A DNA stretch of 58,517 nucleotides from the NCBI GenBank assembly GCA_021772135.1, contig JADYXQ010000115.1, positions 1-58,517 of the forward strand. Direction: 5' to 3'. Positions 26,535 to 34,571 of this stretch are shown here, one piece after another; the stretch's first letter is position 1, and every line of letters starts with the position of its first letter. The notes under the pieces are model-generated. The model saw only the letters and a program-made list of their open reading frames with translations. It had not been told where the DNA came from and made no database searches. The DNA is from Candidatus Obscuribacter sp. (GTDB taxonomy: Bacteria > Cyanobacteriota > Vampirovibrionia > Obscuribacterales > Obscuribacteraceae). Made by a program: the position numbers and the translations under genes.

Positions 26535-26561
26535 GTTCTAAAGAGAACATGTGGCTATAAT
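26535..26561 (+). promoter_or_regulatory. Candidate promoter with short palindrome
   Basis: A perfect TATAAT lies at 26556-26561, 64 nt upstream of the gene starting at 26625. No good -35 is seen; in its place is the palindrome GTTCT-AAAG-AGAAC (26535-26548), which could bind a regulator. Confidence 0.5.
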
Positions 26562-26624
26562 ATTGTTCGAAGCTCTGGTCTACCCACTAGAAATTTGTGT
26601 TTTTGAGCCCCATTTAGGTCATCA

Positions 26625-27758
26625 GTGATACCACATATGAAACTCATCGTCGCGCGTTTTCCTGTTTCGCTTCTCGCCAATACTGCCGTGCTCAGCGCTT
26701 TGATTCTTTCATCGCTACCACTTTCGGCTCTCGCCTTAGAGGCATCAGCGGCCGTCACTCTCGGTAGCCCAGAATTCACTATCGACGGTGATGACAAAGA
26801 ACATGAGCGCGAGCGCAAAGAAATCGAAGCTACTTTCGCCAACATCGAAACACTGTGGAACGCACACAACCTCGATGGCGTCATGGTCAATTATGCCGAT
26901 GACTACATCAACAATGACGGCCTCGATAAAAAAGCCGTGCAGAAATTGACTCAAGAATTTTGGAAAACATATCCTGACGCCAAGTCGGTATCGAAGACCA
27001 AGCAAATAAGAATTGAAGGTCACAACGCCACTGTCGAATCGCGTGACATGGCCTCTGGCACCACCGAGAAAAATATGCCCGGAATCGGCATCGGCAGCAA
27101 AGGCGAGCTGCAGTCTCTATCTGAAAGTCAAACTTACTTAAAACGTTTCGGCACTACCTGGAAAATCGTCGGTGATCGCATCGACTATGAAAAAGTCAAA
27201 GTCGCTTTTGGTCTGGCCAAACAACTTAATGCGGTCTTTACCGCTCCAGAGCAAGTCAAAGCCGGCAAGCAATATTCAGCCCGCCTGGAAGTCAATTTGC
27301 CCCCGGGCCTTTTTGCTGTCGGTTCTATCACCAGTCAACCCCTGCGTTATCCACAGCCTACCCCTACCGATAGCCCCCGCCCTTTAGAGCAACCAGTGCT
27401 CGAACGTGTCATGGGCGCCAATGGTGAAAATCGCAATGAGCTGCTGACCGCCACAGTAATATTGACTAACCCGATGCGCACTTCAGTCATGGGCGTTTCG
27501 TTTTTAACTCGCAGAATGAATGTTATTCCTGAGCATTTGCCCCTTAAAGATGAAGTGCAAGTGGCCGATCTGGAGAAAAAACCGGCAGACAAACCGCTGG
27601 AAAAAGCCAGAGAGAATGCCAGAGAAAAAGCAGTAGAGAAATCTGTTGATTCAGTCGATGTCAAAATCGACAGCGACGACAAAGGCAGCTCCCCAAACAA
27701 AGTGGAAACCAAGCCCGGAGCCGAAGTTAAAGATGATTCGGCTGAAATCAAAAAATGA
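26625..27758 (+). CDS. Exported protein with NTF2/SnoaL-like domain
   Basis: 377 aa. GTG start at 26625 has AGG 6 nt upstream; the ATG at 26637 is too far from it. A signal peptide (FPVSLLANTAVLSALILSSLPLSALA region) precedes a domain at about 55-190 resembling the NTF2-like fold ('IETLWNAHNLDGVMVNYADD', then 'YLKRFGTTWKIVGDRIDYE'). A beta-rich middle and a long charged Lys/Glu tail follow. Its 3' end overlaps the start of lspA by 26 bp. Function unknown. Confidence 0.65.
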   Translation: MIPHMKLIVARFPVSLLANTAVLSALILSSLPLSALALEASAAVTLGSPEFTIDGDDKEHERERKEIEATFANIETLWNAHNLDGVMVNYADDYINNDGLDKKAVQKLTQEFWKTYPDAKSVSKTKQIRIEGHNATVESRDMASGTTEKNMPGIGIGSKGELQSLSESQTYLKRFGTTWKIVGDRIDYEKVKVAFGLAKQLNAVFTAPEQVKAGKQYSARLEVNLPPGLFAVGSITSQPLRYPQPTPTDSPRPLEQPVLERVMGANGENRNELLTATVILTNPMRTSVMGVSFLTRRMNVIPEHLPLKDEVQVADLEKKPADKPLEKARENAREKAVEKSVDSVDVKIDSDDKGSSPNKVETKPGAEVKDDSAEIKK

Positions 27759-28230
27759 ACTGGCCATTATGGCTGGTGCAGGCACAATCGCCTTTATCCT
27801 GGATAGACTTTCAAAAATTTGGGCTCTTGCTCATCTGACCCAGGGGCGGATGGCACCGTTTCTGCCTGGACTGCTGCAATTCAATTTGACCATGAACACC
27901 GGTGCGGCATTTTCTCTGGGGCGCGATCAAGCTCCCTTAATGACTGCCGTTGCTTGTCTGTACACAGTAGGTTTTCTAGTCTGGGGACTGGTGCGCTTAT
28001 ATAAAGCGGAGCGTCCGGCCATACTTGAACGCATTGGTGCCGGCCTGATTGTAGGCGCTTCTTGCGGCAATTTATATGAGCGCTTTACCCAGGGAAGAGT
28101 GACTGATTTTCTTGAGTTTTCTTTTTTCTCCTTTCCGGTTTTCAACGTTGCCGACGCTTTAATTGACACTGGCGTGGTGCTTATCATTATTCAGTTTTTG
28201 TTTTTAGAAGGTAAAACCAAAGATGCTTGA
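27733..28230 (+). CDS. lspA: Lipoprotein signal peptidase (signal peptidase II)
   Basis: 165 aa, four transmembrane segments. Cleaves signal peptides from prolipoproteins in the cytoplasmic membrane. Conserved blocks: 'DRLSK' in the first helix, 'NTGAAFSLG', 'GNLYERFTQGRVTDFLEF' and 'FPVFNVADALI'; the two catalytic aspartates are those of VTDF and VADA. I start at ATG 27733, with GGAG 12 nt upstream; ATG 27769 is possible but would trim the first helix. It overlaps the genes on both sides (26 and 8 bp). The lspA-rluD pairing is common in bacteria. Confidence 0.93.
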   Translation: MIRLKSKNELAIMAGAGTIAFILDRLSKIWALAHLTQGRMAPFLPGLLQFNLTMNTGAAFSLGRDQAPLMTAVACLYTVGFLVWGLVRLYKAERPAILERIGAGLIVGASCGNLYERFTQGRVTDFLEFSFFSFPVFNVADALIDTGVVLIIIQFLFLEGKTKDA

Positions 28231-29209
28231 AGGCGAAGAGCTCGACGAAGCTCCAGCCGATGAAGGCGAAGCACGGCAGATAGAGCTAATTTATAGCGCT
28301 TCGCAATACGACCGCAATCGCCTTGATCAGTTTTTGACCGGGCATACAGAGTTCAGCCGGGCCCGGGTGCAGAAAATAATCGAAGAAGGCCATGTGACTG
28401 TGAACGGCGTCAGTGCCAGGGCCAGTTTAAAGCTAAAAGATGGAGACGCTGTGCTGGTGCTTGTGCCACCACCTGAGGTGCTAGCGACGCAGCCGGAAAA
28501 TATTCCTCTGCATGTAATTTTTGAAGATGAGCACTTACTGGTTATTGATAAAGCGGCCGGCATGGTCACTCATCCGGGGGCGGGTGTGAGCAGCGGCACC
28601 CTGGTCAACGCCGTGCTTTATCACTGTCAGGGTCGCCTGTCATCTATCGGTGGCGTGATTCGCCCCGGTATTGTGCACCGCCTCGACAAAGATACCAGTG
28701 GTCTGATTATGGTGGCAAAAACCGATCTGGCCCACCAGAATCTTTCACAACAATTGCAAAATAAAGAAGCTAAAAGAGTCTATCTGGCTCTGGTTGAGGG
28801 TGTTGCTGCGTCCGAGAGTGGTTCTATCGATGCACCTATTGGCAGGCACCCAGTCAAACGCAAAGAAATGACTATTGTCAAAGCCGGCGAACGGGGTCGG
28901 TCGGCGCGTACTCATTATCAGGTGGTGAAGTTCTTCACAAAATATTCACTGCTTGAGTGTCGCTTAGAGACCGGCCGTACTCACCAGATTAGGGTTCACA
29001 TGGCCAGCCTTAATTTGCCGGTGGTCGGTGACGTTGTTTACAATAAGAAAAGCTCAGGTAGCCTCGAAGCCCGCCACAAGCTGGGTTTGGTAGGCCATGC
29101 CCTCCATGCTGCTCGTTTGACCTTACGCCACCCGATATCGAATTTGCTGTTAGAATTTCAAGCCGAGCTGCCTCAAGATTTTGAGCGCCTGCTGTCAAAA
29201 CTAAAATAG
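28223..29209 (+). CDS. rluD: RluA-family 23S rRNA pseudouridine synthase (RluD-like)
   Basis: 328 aa. An S4 RNA-binding domain ('RLDQFLTGHTEFSRARVQKI') at about 33-85 precedes the catalytic domain, with the family signature 'HRLDKDTSG' holding the catalytic Asp155, then 'KRVYLALVEG' and 'ETGRTHQIRVHM'. RluD converts uridines of helix 69 in 23S rRNA; the exact sites for this member are inferred. The start overlaps lspA by 8 bp. The first 18 residues are an acidic extension. Confidence 0.92.
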   Translation: MLEGEELDEAPADEGEARQIELIYSASQYDRNRLDQFLTGHTEFSRARVQKIIEEGHVTVNGVSARASLKLKDGDAVLVLVPPPEVLATQPENIPLHVIFEDEHLLVIDKAAGMVTHPGAGVSSGTLVNAVLYHCQGRLSSIGGVIRPGIVHRLDKDTSGLIMVAKTDLAHQNLSQQLQNKEAKRVYLALVEGVAASESGSIDAPIGRHPVKRKEMTIVKAGERGRSARTHYQVVKFFTKYSLLECRLETGRTHQIRVHMASLNLPVVGDVVYNKKSSGSLEARHKLGLVGHALHAARLTLRHPISNLLLEFQAELPQDFERLLSKLK

Positions 29210-29222
29210 GGTCTGACAAATT

Positions 29223-29573
29223 ATGCTTCCCAAATATTTGTTTATTGCTCTGGCAGCGATCTCGATTTTATTCACAATTTTCTTTATTGCCACCACCACC
29301 TCTATCACAGTTGCTTACACCATTGCCGGTGCGGCACTGCAACTGCCTTTAGCCTTGATTGTGCTTAAATTTTTCGCCCTCGGGGCCGTCACTGTTTTTT
29401 GCATCTGGAAAATTCGCTCGAAAGAACTTAAAACAGAAGCGAAACAATTGCAGTGGCAAACTCAAGATGCCAAGCTGGCGGTAGAGATTCAGTCTGACAA
29501 AGAAAAGCAGCTGGAAGCCAAAATTGCAACTCTAGAAACTGCACTCAGTGCCGCTTTGAAAAGAAAAGGCTAA
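29223..29573 (+). CDS. Small membrane protein with coiled-coil tail (LapA-like)
   Basis: 116 aa. Two hydrophobic segments (about 5-27 and 40-62) are followed by a coiled coil (about 65-113, 'KLAVEIQSDKEKQLEAKIATL'). The layout resembles LapA/DUF1049 proteins, but I do not claim membership. Located 13 nt after the pseudouridine synthase gene and 2 nt before the next gene, so part of the lspA run. Confidence 0.65.
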   Translation: MLPKYLFIALAAISILFTIFFIATTTSITVAYTIAGAALQLPLALIVLKFFALGAVTVFCIWKIRSKELKTEAKQLQWQTQDAKLAVEIQSDKEKQLEAKIATLETALSAALKRKG

Positions 29574-29575
29574 TA

Positions 29576-30130
29576 ATGAAAGTCAATTTGAGCGCTAATA
29601 TTTTTACTGCTTTTTCATGCTTGCTGCTGGCTTGCATTGCCGGTGGTGCAGTGACTGCAGTGCCAGTACTTGGTGCCGATGCGGTTGAAAAGGTTGTTAA
29701 GGAAACCAGAGCGGAAGAATTTGCCGAAGCGCGGCAGGTATTTGAACGATACAAAAGGCTTGATCTCACCGGTGATGCCAAATTGATTGAGCTTTACTCA
29801 CCGGCCGCTACTATCGAGGCAGGCGTTGAGCGAGAGCGCGGTGATATTCGCTGGCAAAAACTTGATCGTGACGGCATGGCCAAAGAGATCGTAGCCGCAT
29901 TTAATGACGAACATCTCAGTGCTTTAAAGAATGAAGAAAGCTTTGGCCATCCGAAATTTAAAAAGACAGAGCGTGCAGGCAAGCCGGCCGTAGAAGTAAT
30001 TTTTCACGGCTCCAGTGGCCATGCCGGCATTAAGGTGACCTGGTTCGTACAGCAAGACAGTGACGGCCGCTGGCTGATTGTCAGCGAAAAGTCAGTCACC
30101 TATAACAAGCGCAAGGCCCAGCCGCAGTAG
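29576..30130 (+). CDS. Exported NTF2-like protein
   Basis: 184 aa. A signal peptide or anchor (FTAFSCLLLACIAGGAVTAV) is followed by a domain resembling the NTF2/SnoaL-like fold: an initial helix 'ARQVFERYKRLDLTGDAKLIELYSP', then strands ending 'VTWFVQQDSDGRWLIVSEKS'. 'LLLAC' could also be read as a lipobox, in which case it is a lipoprotein. Distant similarity in layout to the protein at 26625 in the same run. No catalytic residues recognised. Confidence 0.65.
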   Translation: MKVNLSANIFTAFSCLLLACIAGGAVTAVPVLGADAVEKVVKETRAEEFAEARQVFERYKRLDLTGDAKLIELYSPAATIEAGVERERGDIRWQKLDRDGMAKEIVAAFNDEHLSALKNEESFGHPKFKKTERAGKPAVEVIFHGSSGHAGIKVTWFVQQDSDGRWLIVSEKSVTYNKRKAQPQ

Positions 30131-30147
30131 ATAGATTCTTTTCTACG

Positions 30148-30663
30148 CTATTCAGACAGTCCGCCGCCCGGTTTGTGAAAATCAGAAGCCTTCAAACCGT
30201 CAATGAACGATTTGAATTGCTTGGCCTCTTCTTCGTCTTTTTGATGGTCAGCGGCGATGGTGCCATCGGCCACCACCTGAGCCGAGACGAAAATCGGCAC
30301 TTTGGCCCGCAGAGCGATAGCTATGGCGTCAGAAGGCCTGGCGTCTAGGGGCTTGGTTTCGTTGAGCTTCTGGCTCGGGTCGTTAACTTTGATCAAAATC
30401 GTGGCGAAATAAGTGCTCGAGGCTAATTCGTTGATTTCGATGCGGTCGACTTTGTACCCCAGAGTAGTGATGGTGTTGAGCAACAAATCATGAGTCATGG
30501 GCCTTTCGGGTTTGTGATTGTTGAGCGCCTTGTCAATAGCCGAAGCCTCGAAAGGTCCAATCCATATGGGTAGAGCTCGCCTCTTGGTGGAATCGTTCAA
30601 GACAACTATGGGTTGTCCTGTGCGGCCGTCGAAGGCAATTCCATATACAAACATTTCAATCAT
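30148..30663 (-). CDS. Bifunctional nuclease family protein (DUF151)
   Basis: 171 aa from the ATG at 30663; a longer upstream form has no RBS. The sequence 'VLNDSTKRRALPIWIGPFEA', '...RPMTHDLLLNTITTLGY' and 'DARPSDAIAIALRAKVPIFVS' is the DUF151 pattern almost verbatim. Plant and archaeal/bacterial members are reported to have nuclease activity on DNA and RNA; the physiological role is uncertain. Convergent with the NTF2-like gene and divergent from tRNA-Leu across about 400 bp. Confidence 0.92.
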   Translation of the reverse strand: MIEMFVYGIAFDGRTGQPIVVLNDSTKRRALPIWIGPFEASAIDKALNNHKPERPMTHDLLLNTITTLGYKVDRIEINELASSTYFATILIKVNDPSQKLNETKPLDARPSDAIAIALRAKVPIFVSAQVVADGTIAADHQKDEEEAKQFKSFIDGLKASDFHKPGGGLSE

Positions 30664-31068
30664 TAAGTGAAATTCCCGGTTCTGGACTTTTCGCGAATTA
30701 TTCTCTGTATGCCCAGTTTGAGCTATTTTATGTATGGGGAAGATAAATTCTGCTATCAAAACCCTGACTGCTACTGGCTTCACGCTCATCGTGCAGACGT
30801 CTATAGTTGCTTAATCCCCTCTACACCGGGCTGGGCAGGTTTAAACAGCTCAGATTAAGAGGACGCAAAGCGCCAGGCGAAAGTTCCGCAGTATTGACAG
30901 TGACGGCACGCACGTGATGAACTAGTGAACCTTGGGCCCCAGGGCTCAAGTATCCTGAACTGAAAAATTCACCTGAATTTTCGACCAGTGGCCGCCGATA
31001 CCTCAAAATTGGCTCTTGGTTTGAAAGTTCTCCAGAGCAATCTGGGCGGTGAGCAGTTGTAGAGGAAT
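30664..31068. other. Gap of about 400 bp with hairpins, no gene seen
   Basis: No convincing coding region. It holds the DUF151 promoter side and, nearer the tRNA, two hairpins: CTTGGGC (30931-30937) with GCTCAAG (30944-30950), and AAAATTC (30964-30970) with GAATTTT (30975-30981). No clear -10 for the tRNA is visible. Confidence 0.4.
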
Positions 31069-31150
31069 GTCCGGATGGCGGAATTGGTAGACGCGCACGC
31101 TTGAGGTGCGTGTGGTGCAAGCCTTGAGGGTTCAAGTCCCTTTCCGGACA
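31069..31150 (+). tRNA. tRNA-Leu (anticodon GAG)
   Basis: Complete cloverleaf of 82 nt. Acceptor GTCCGGA (31069-31075) pairs with TCCGGAC (31143-31149), discriminator A31150. Anticodon stem CACGC/GCGTG with loop TTGAGGT gives anticodon GAG at 31103-31105. A long variable arm and T-arm GAGGG-TTCAAGT-CCCTT follow. The 3' CCA is not encoded. Confidence 0.97.
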
Positions 31151-31276
31151 AATTTTTATTCTTGAGCGCTTCAGGCTAACCTTTGCAGTCATATCATTGA
31201 TATATGATCAGCACGTCCAGGTTAATCACTGATTGTCATGCTTGCCAATAAATTTTATGGGGTCGGGAGAATGAAA

Positions 31277-31546
31277 ATGATAGTTACACGAGCGCAGTGG
31301 CCACATACCATGGAAGACATTGTTAAAGCGCTTGACGGCGTCTGGGGTCTGATTGGGGCTGACGGTGTGAACGGCAATCTTTATCGTTTAGAAAAGAGCC
31401 TGCACGAGCCGATTGTGTACACTTTGACTGAATATCGCGGCGCCGACGAAAGCGACATTGTCAGACGAGAAGAGTATGTGGGCGATGATCGCATCAGCGC
31501 CATCAATGTTTTTGCTGCGGCGATTGGCTTTGACCCTAAAGTCTAG
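31277..31546 (+). CDS. Small protein paired with the HerA-like ATPase
   Basis: 89 aa if started at ATG 31277, with GGGAGA 6 nt upstream; ATG 31271 directly abuts that RBS. It has no membrane segment. 'HTMEDIVKALDGVWGLIGADGVNGNLYRLEKS' suggests a compact alpha/beta protein. No family recognised. It ends 10 nt before the HerA-like gene, so the two are almost surely cotranscribed and may work together. Confidence 0.6.
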   Translation: MIVTRAQWPHTMEDIVKALDGVWGLIGADGVNGNLYRLEKSLHEPIVYTLTEYRGADESDIVRREEYVGDDRISAINVFAAAIGFDPKV

Positions 31547-31556
31547 CCCATAGACA

Positions 31557-33245
31557 ATGCCAAAATCTGAGCTGAATTATCTGGGCATCATTATCCAGGG
31601 CTCGCTTTCAGCCGGTCTGGAGATGAGGCTGGATACCGCTCAAAGTGTCGAAGACCTGCGCGTCGGCCGATTTGTTGTGGTAGAAGGCGCTAATTCGCGC
31701 TTTTTCAGCATGCTCACCGACGTCACGCTTTCTGCTGCCAATCAAAGCATTTTGCTCAACCCGCCGCGTACCGATCCTTTTCTCATGTCGGTGCTGTCTG
31801 GTGTCACTACTTTCGGCACCGTTAAGTTGCAACCGATGTTGATGCTCGAACAGGGCAAAGGCGATAGTGAAGGCGACGGCCGTGAGCTGCGGCCGGTAAA
31901 AACTATTCCCTCACACTTTTCGCCTGTCTACGAAGCCGACTCGGCAGATTTTGCTCTGGTTTTTGGTGAGGAAGACGAAAGCAATCCGCACAATGCTCAT
32001 TTCAATATCGGCCGTCCGCTCAATATGGAGACGCCGGTTTGCATTGATCTCAATCGTTTTATTGAGCGCTCTAATGGAATTTTCGGTAAGTCAGGTACCG
32101 GCAAATCATTTTTAACGCGCATCTTTTTAAGCGGCATCATCAAAAAAGATCTGGCTTCAGTGCTGGTTTTCGATATGCACAACGAATACGGCTGGCAAGC
32201 CATGTCTGAGAGCAAAACGGCCCCGCGTGTCAAAGGCTTGAAGCAGCTTTTCGGCTCACAGGTTGTGGTCTTCTCACTCGATAAAGAGTCTTCGCGAGCG
32301 CGCGGCATTCCTGATGCCCGCGAACTTAACATTGGCTATAACCAAATCGAAATCGAAGATCTCGACCTGCTTAAAAACGAGCTCAACTTAACTGAAGCTT
32401 CCCTGGAAAATGCTTACATCTTTAAAGAGAAAAATGGTGCCGACTGGATTTCAACCCTGCTCGATATGTCCGGCGACGAAATCGAAGAGTTCTGCCAGAA
32501 CTTCAAAGGCCATCCTACTTCTTTAAAAACGCTACAGCGCAGGCTCAATACGGTGGTGCAGAAGACACCATATTTAAAACCACGGGTTGGTCATAACTAT
32601 ATAGAAGAGATTCTCGATCAAATTGCCGCAGGCAAACATGTGGTGCTCGAATTTGGTCGGCAAAATAATTTGCTTTCTTACATGCTTGCCACCAACATTA
32701 TTACCAGACGCATTCACGCCGAGTACGTGCGTCAGTCAGAGCGTTACATCTGTGATCCTGAGCGGGTTCCAGCGCCACGCAAGCTGATGATAGTGATTGA
32801 GGAAGCGCACAAATTCCTCTCGCCGGCGGTGGCCAAACAAACCATATTCGGTATTATCGCCAGAGAGATGCGCAAGTATTTCGTCACCCTTTTAATTGTC
32901 GATCAAAGACCTTCAGGAATTGATCCGGAAGTGCTCAGTCAAATTGGCACCAGAGTGACCGCACTTCTGAACGACGATAAAGATATCGATGCTGTATTTA
33001 CCGGAGTGTCCGGCTCCAGCACCTTGCGCACGGTCTTGGCTCAGATGGACCCGAAACAACAAGCACTGGTGCTAGGTTATGCAGTGCCCATGCCGGTGGT
33101 GGTGCGCACCCGCCCGTTCGATTCTGACTTTTATAAAGCGGTGGCCGATCTCGATTGGGTGGGAGATTTGAACAGCGCATCGGCAGAGATCAAAGACGAA
33201 GTCAATTTGAGAGCCGGCATCGCCAGCAAAGAACTGTTCGGCTGA
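31557..33245 (+). CDS. HerA-like / DUF87 ATP-binding protein
   Basis: 562 aa. An N-terminal beta-barrel-like (HAS-barrel) region precedes a P-loop domain with Walker A GKSGTGKS (177-184), Walker B 'LMIVIEEAH' and a motif 'DQRPSGIDPEVLSQIGTRV' matching the sensor/arginine region of FtsK-HerA ATPases. HerA proteins form hexameric DNA translocases, in archaea with the nuclease NurA for end resection; several bacterial defence systems use HerA too. Here no NurA, SIR2 or DUF4297 nuclease is adjacent, only the 89-aa protein upstream and a membrane protein downstream. Probably a housekeeping DNA pump. Confidence 0.88.
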   Translation: MPKSELNYLGIIIQGSLSAGLEMRLDTAQSVEDLRVGRFVVVEGANSRFFSMLTDVTLSAANQSILLNPPRTDPFLMSVLSGVTTFGTVKLQPMLMLEQGKGDSEGDGRELRPVKTIPSHFSPVYEADSADFALVFGEEDESNPHNAHFNIGRPLNMETPVCIDLNRFIERSNGIFGKSGTGKSFLTRIFLSGIIKKDLASVLVFDMHNEYGWQAMSESKTAPRVKGLKQLFGSQVVVFSLDKESSRARGIPDARELNIGYNQIEIEDLDLLKNELNLTEASLENAYIFKEKNGADWISTLLDMSGDEIEEFCQNFKGHPTSLKTLQRRLNTVVQKTPYLKPRVGHNYIEEILDQIAAGKHVVLEFGRQNNLLSYMLATNIITRRIHAEYVRQSERYICDPERVPAPRKLMIVIEEAHKFLSPAVAKQTIFGIIAREMRKYFVTLLIVDQRPSGIDPEVLSQIGTRVTALLNDDKDIDAVFTGVSGSSTLRTVLAQMDPKQQALVLGYAVPMPVVVRTRPFDSDFYKAVADLDWVGDLNSASAEIKDEVNLRAGIASKELFG

Positions 33246-33327
33246 TTAAGGCTTCAGTTAAAACAGCCGCATTTTACCGGGTTTTACCACTTGTAACTGT
33301 CTTCCATATTAAGCTACTCTAGGCTCT

Positions 33328-33936
33328 ATGGCACAGCCCACCGACGAAGATGATCCCTACGCAGATATTGGCATTTCCGACACCGAAGGAGAGGCTCAGG
33401 ATAATTTTGTCGAACAAAAAGAACCGAGCGAAATGCTCATGTGTCTTGTGCTTGCTTCTGCTTACCTCGGCCTGGCGAAATATTGCTGGACACCCCTGCT
33501 ACTGGCCCAAGACTGGAAGCTTTTGATCAATATCGAGGGCTTTTTTCTCGGCATCGCCGCCCTTTCTATCATGGTCGGTTTGCGGCCATATCTGACACCG
33601 TCGAGTTTGCAATTGAGCCGCCACGGCATCAAATATCGTGGACCATACTGGCCTCAGCGTAAAACTGTTAACTGGCAACAGGTAGAGAAAGTATATCTTT
33701 CACCTGAACTTATCCTTGTGCTTTACCACCCGGTCATGGGTGAAAAGCGGCTCTGGCCTTTGATTATCACGTCGATATATCTATCCGATCGCGATCGTAT
33801 CGCTAAAGTGTTCATCAAATATTTGCCTATTCAGCCGATCATTCTTTCCAGCCCGGCACTGCTCTCGCGCATCGTCATGCTGCTGCTCTTTTTGGCAGTG
33901 GTAATCTGGCTTTTGGAAATGTTGATTGTTCAATAG
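33328..33936 (+). CDS. Membrane protein of unknown function
   Basis: 202 aa. An acidic N-terminus (about 35 residues) is followed by two hydrophobic segments, a soluble stretch with 'LQLSRHGIKYRGPYWPQRKTV' and a final hydrophobic helix. The soluble stretch resembles the bacterial PH-like domains in membrane proteins, but this is only a visual likeness. It lies 82 bp after the HerA-like gene on the same strand. Confidence 0.55.
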   Translation: MAQPTDEDDPYADIGISDTEGEAQDNFVEQKEPSEMLMCLVLASAYLGLAKYCWTPLLLAQDWKLLINIEGFFLGIAALSIMVGLRPYLTPSSLQLSRHGIKYRGPYWPQRKTVNWQQVEKVYLSPELILVLYHPVMGEKRLWPLIITSIYLSDRDRIAKVFIKYLPIQPIILSSPALLSRIVMLLLFLAVVIWLLEMLIVQ

Positions 33937-33957
33937 TTGATTGAAAAAGCGGGCAAT

Positions 33958-34338
33958 TTATTTGTCGAAAGTAAGGTGTCTTAAGTAATCAACCAGATTG
34001 TCCATTTCCTGCTCGTTGATTGCGTCTTTGGGCTGAGGCGGCATAATGCCTGAGCCTTTGCGGATGTAAGCTTTTAATTGGGCATCGTCGGGGAAGTGTT
34101 CAGATAGTGATTCGAGGCTCGGTCCTAAGTTAGCTCGACCGCTGGGATGGCAGGTATTGCAGCTGCGAAAAAATAATTGTTCGCCGTTCAGATTAGTAGA
34201 ACCGGCTTCAGCTCTACGACTTTGCGATTGCTTTACCAGTTCGATGCGCTTCATTTCTTCAGACATGACGCAACCGTCAAGTAAAACTGCCAGCGAGAAG
34301 AAGCTCAGCACCACTGCAAAAACGCGACGAAAAGACAT
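33958..34338 (-). CDS. Cytochrome c lipoprotein
   Basis: 126 aa from ATG 34338, which has AAGGGGAA 5 nt upstream. A signal peptide ends in the lipobox LLDGC (Cys23), so it should be lipid-anchored outside the membrane. One haem-binding motif CNTCH (60-64) and an axial Met in 'GIMPPQP' (about 99) make it a class I mono-haem cytochrome c, an electron carrier. It stands alone; no oxidase or cytochrome c biogenesis gene is in view. Confidence 0.9.
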   Translation of the reverse strand: MSFRRVFAVVLSFFSLAVLLDGCVMSEEMKRIELVKQSQSRRAEAGSTNLNGEQLFFRSCNTCHPSGRANLGPSLESLSEHFPDDAQLKAYIRKGSGIMPPQPKDAINEQEMDNLVDYLRHLTFDK

Positions 34339-34571
34339 GAAAATTCCCCTTGGCAGCCAGAGTTTACCGCACTTTAACATCCTACTTTATAACTGTTTTC
34401 AATCAGCTAGAGCAAGACCAGCACTGCATGCGGTTAAAACGTAACAGAGAGCAAAATCGATTGTAGGATCTGCTTAACATTGTATTTACGTGACCGTTGT
34501 AGAGTATTTAAAGAGGCGCAAAATAAGCTTCTCGGCAAATCAGTCTACACAATAGCAAAGCGGCAGGGAAC

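Noticed and set aside
26535..26548. LexA-like box GTTCT-AAAG-AGAAC
   Set aside because: The half-sites have the opposite orientation to the GAAC...GTTC Gram-positive-type box, and the downstream gene is not an SOS gene; kept only as a generic palindrome.
25903..26550. 215-aa open frame opposite mdh
   Set aside because: Shadow of the mdh coding sequence on the other strand; composition and lack of RBS do not support a gene.
30861..30871. GGACGCAAAGC resembling the core of a c-di-GMP-I (GEMM) riboswitch
   Set aside because: The rest of the aptamer (upstream GGCAAACC-type element, tetraloop-receptor part) is not present in order, and the next feature downstream is a tRNA. An 11-mer match may be chance.
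31557..33245. HerA-based anti-phage defence system
   Set aside because: No SIR2, DUF4297, NurA or other effector nuclease is linked, and neighbours are ordinary genes.
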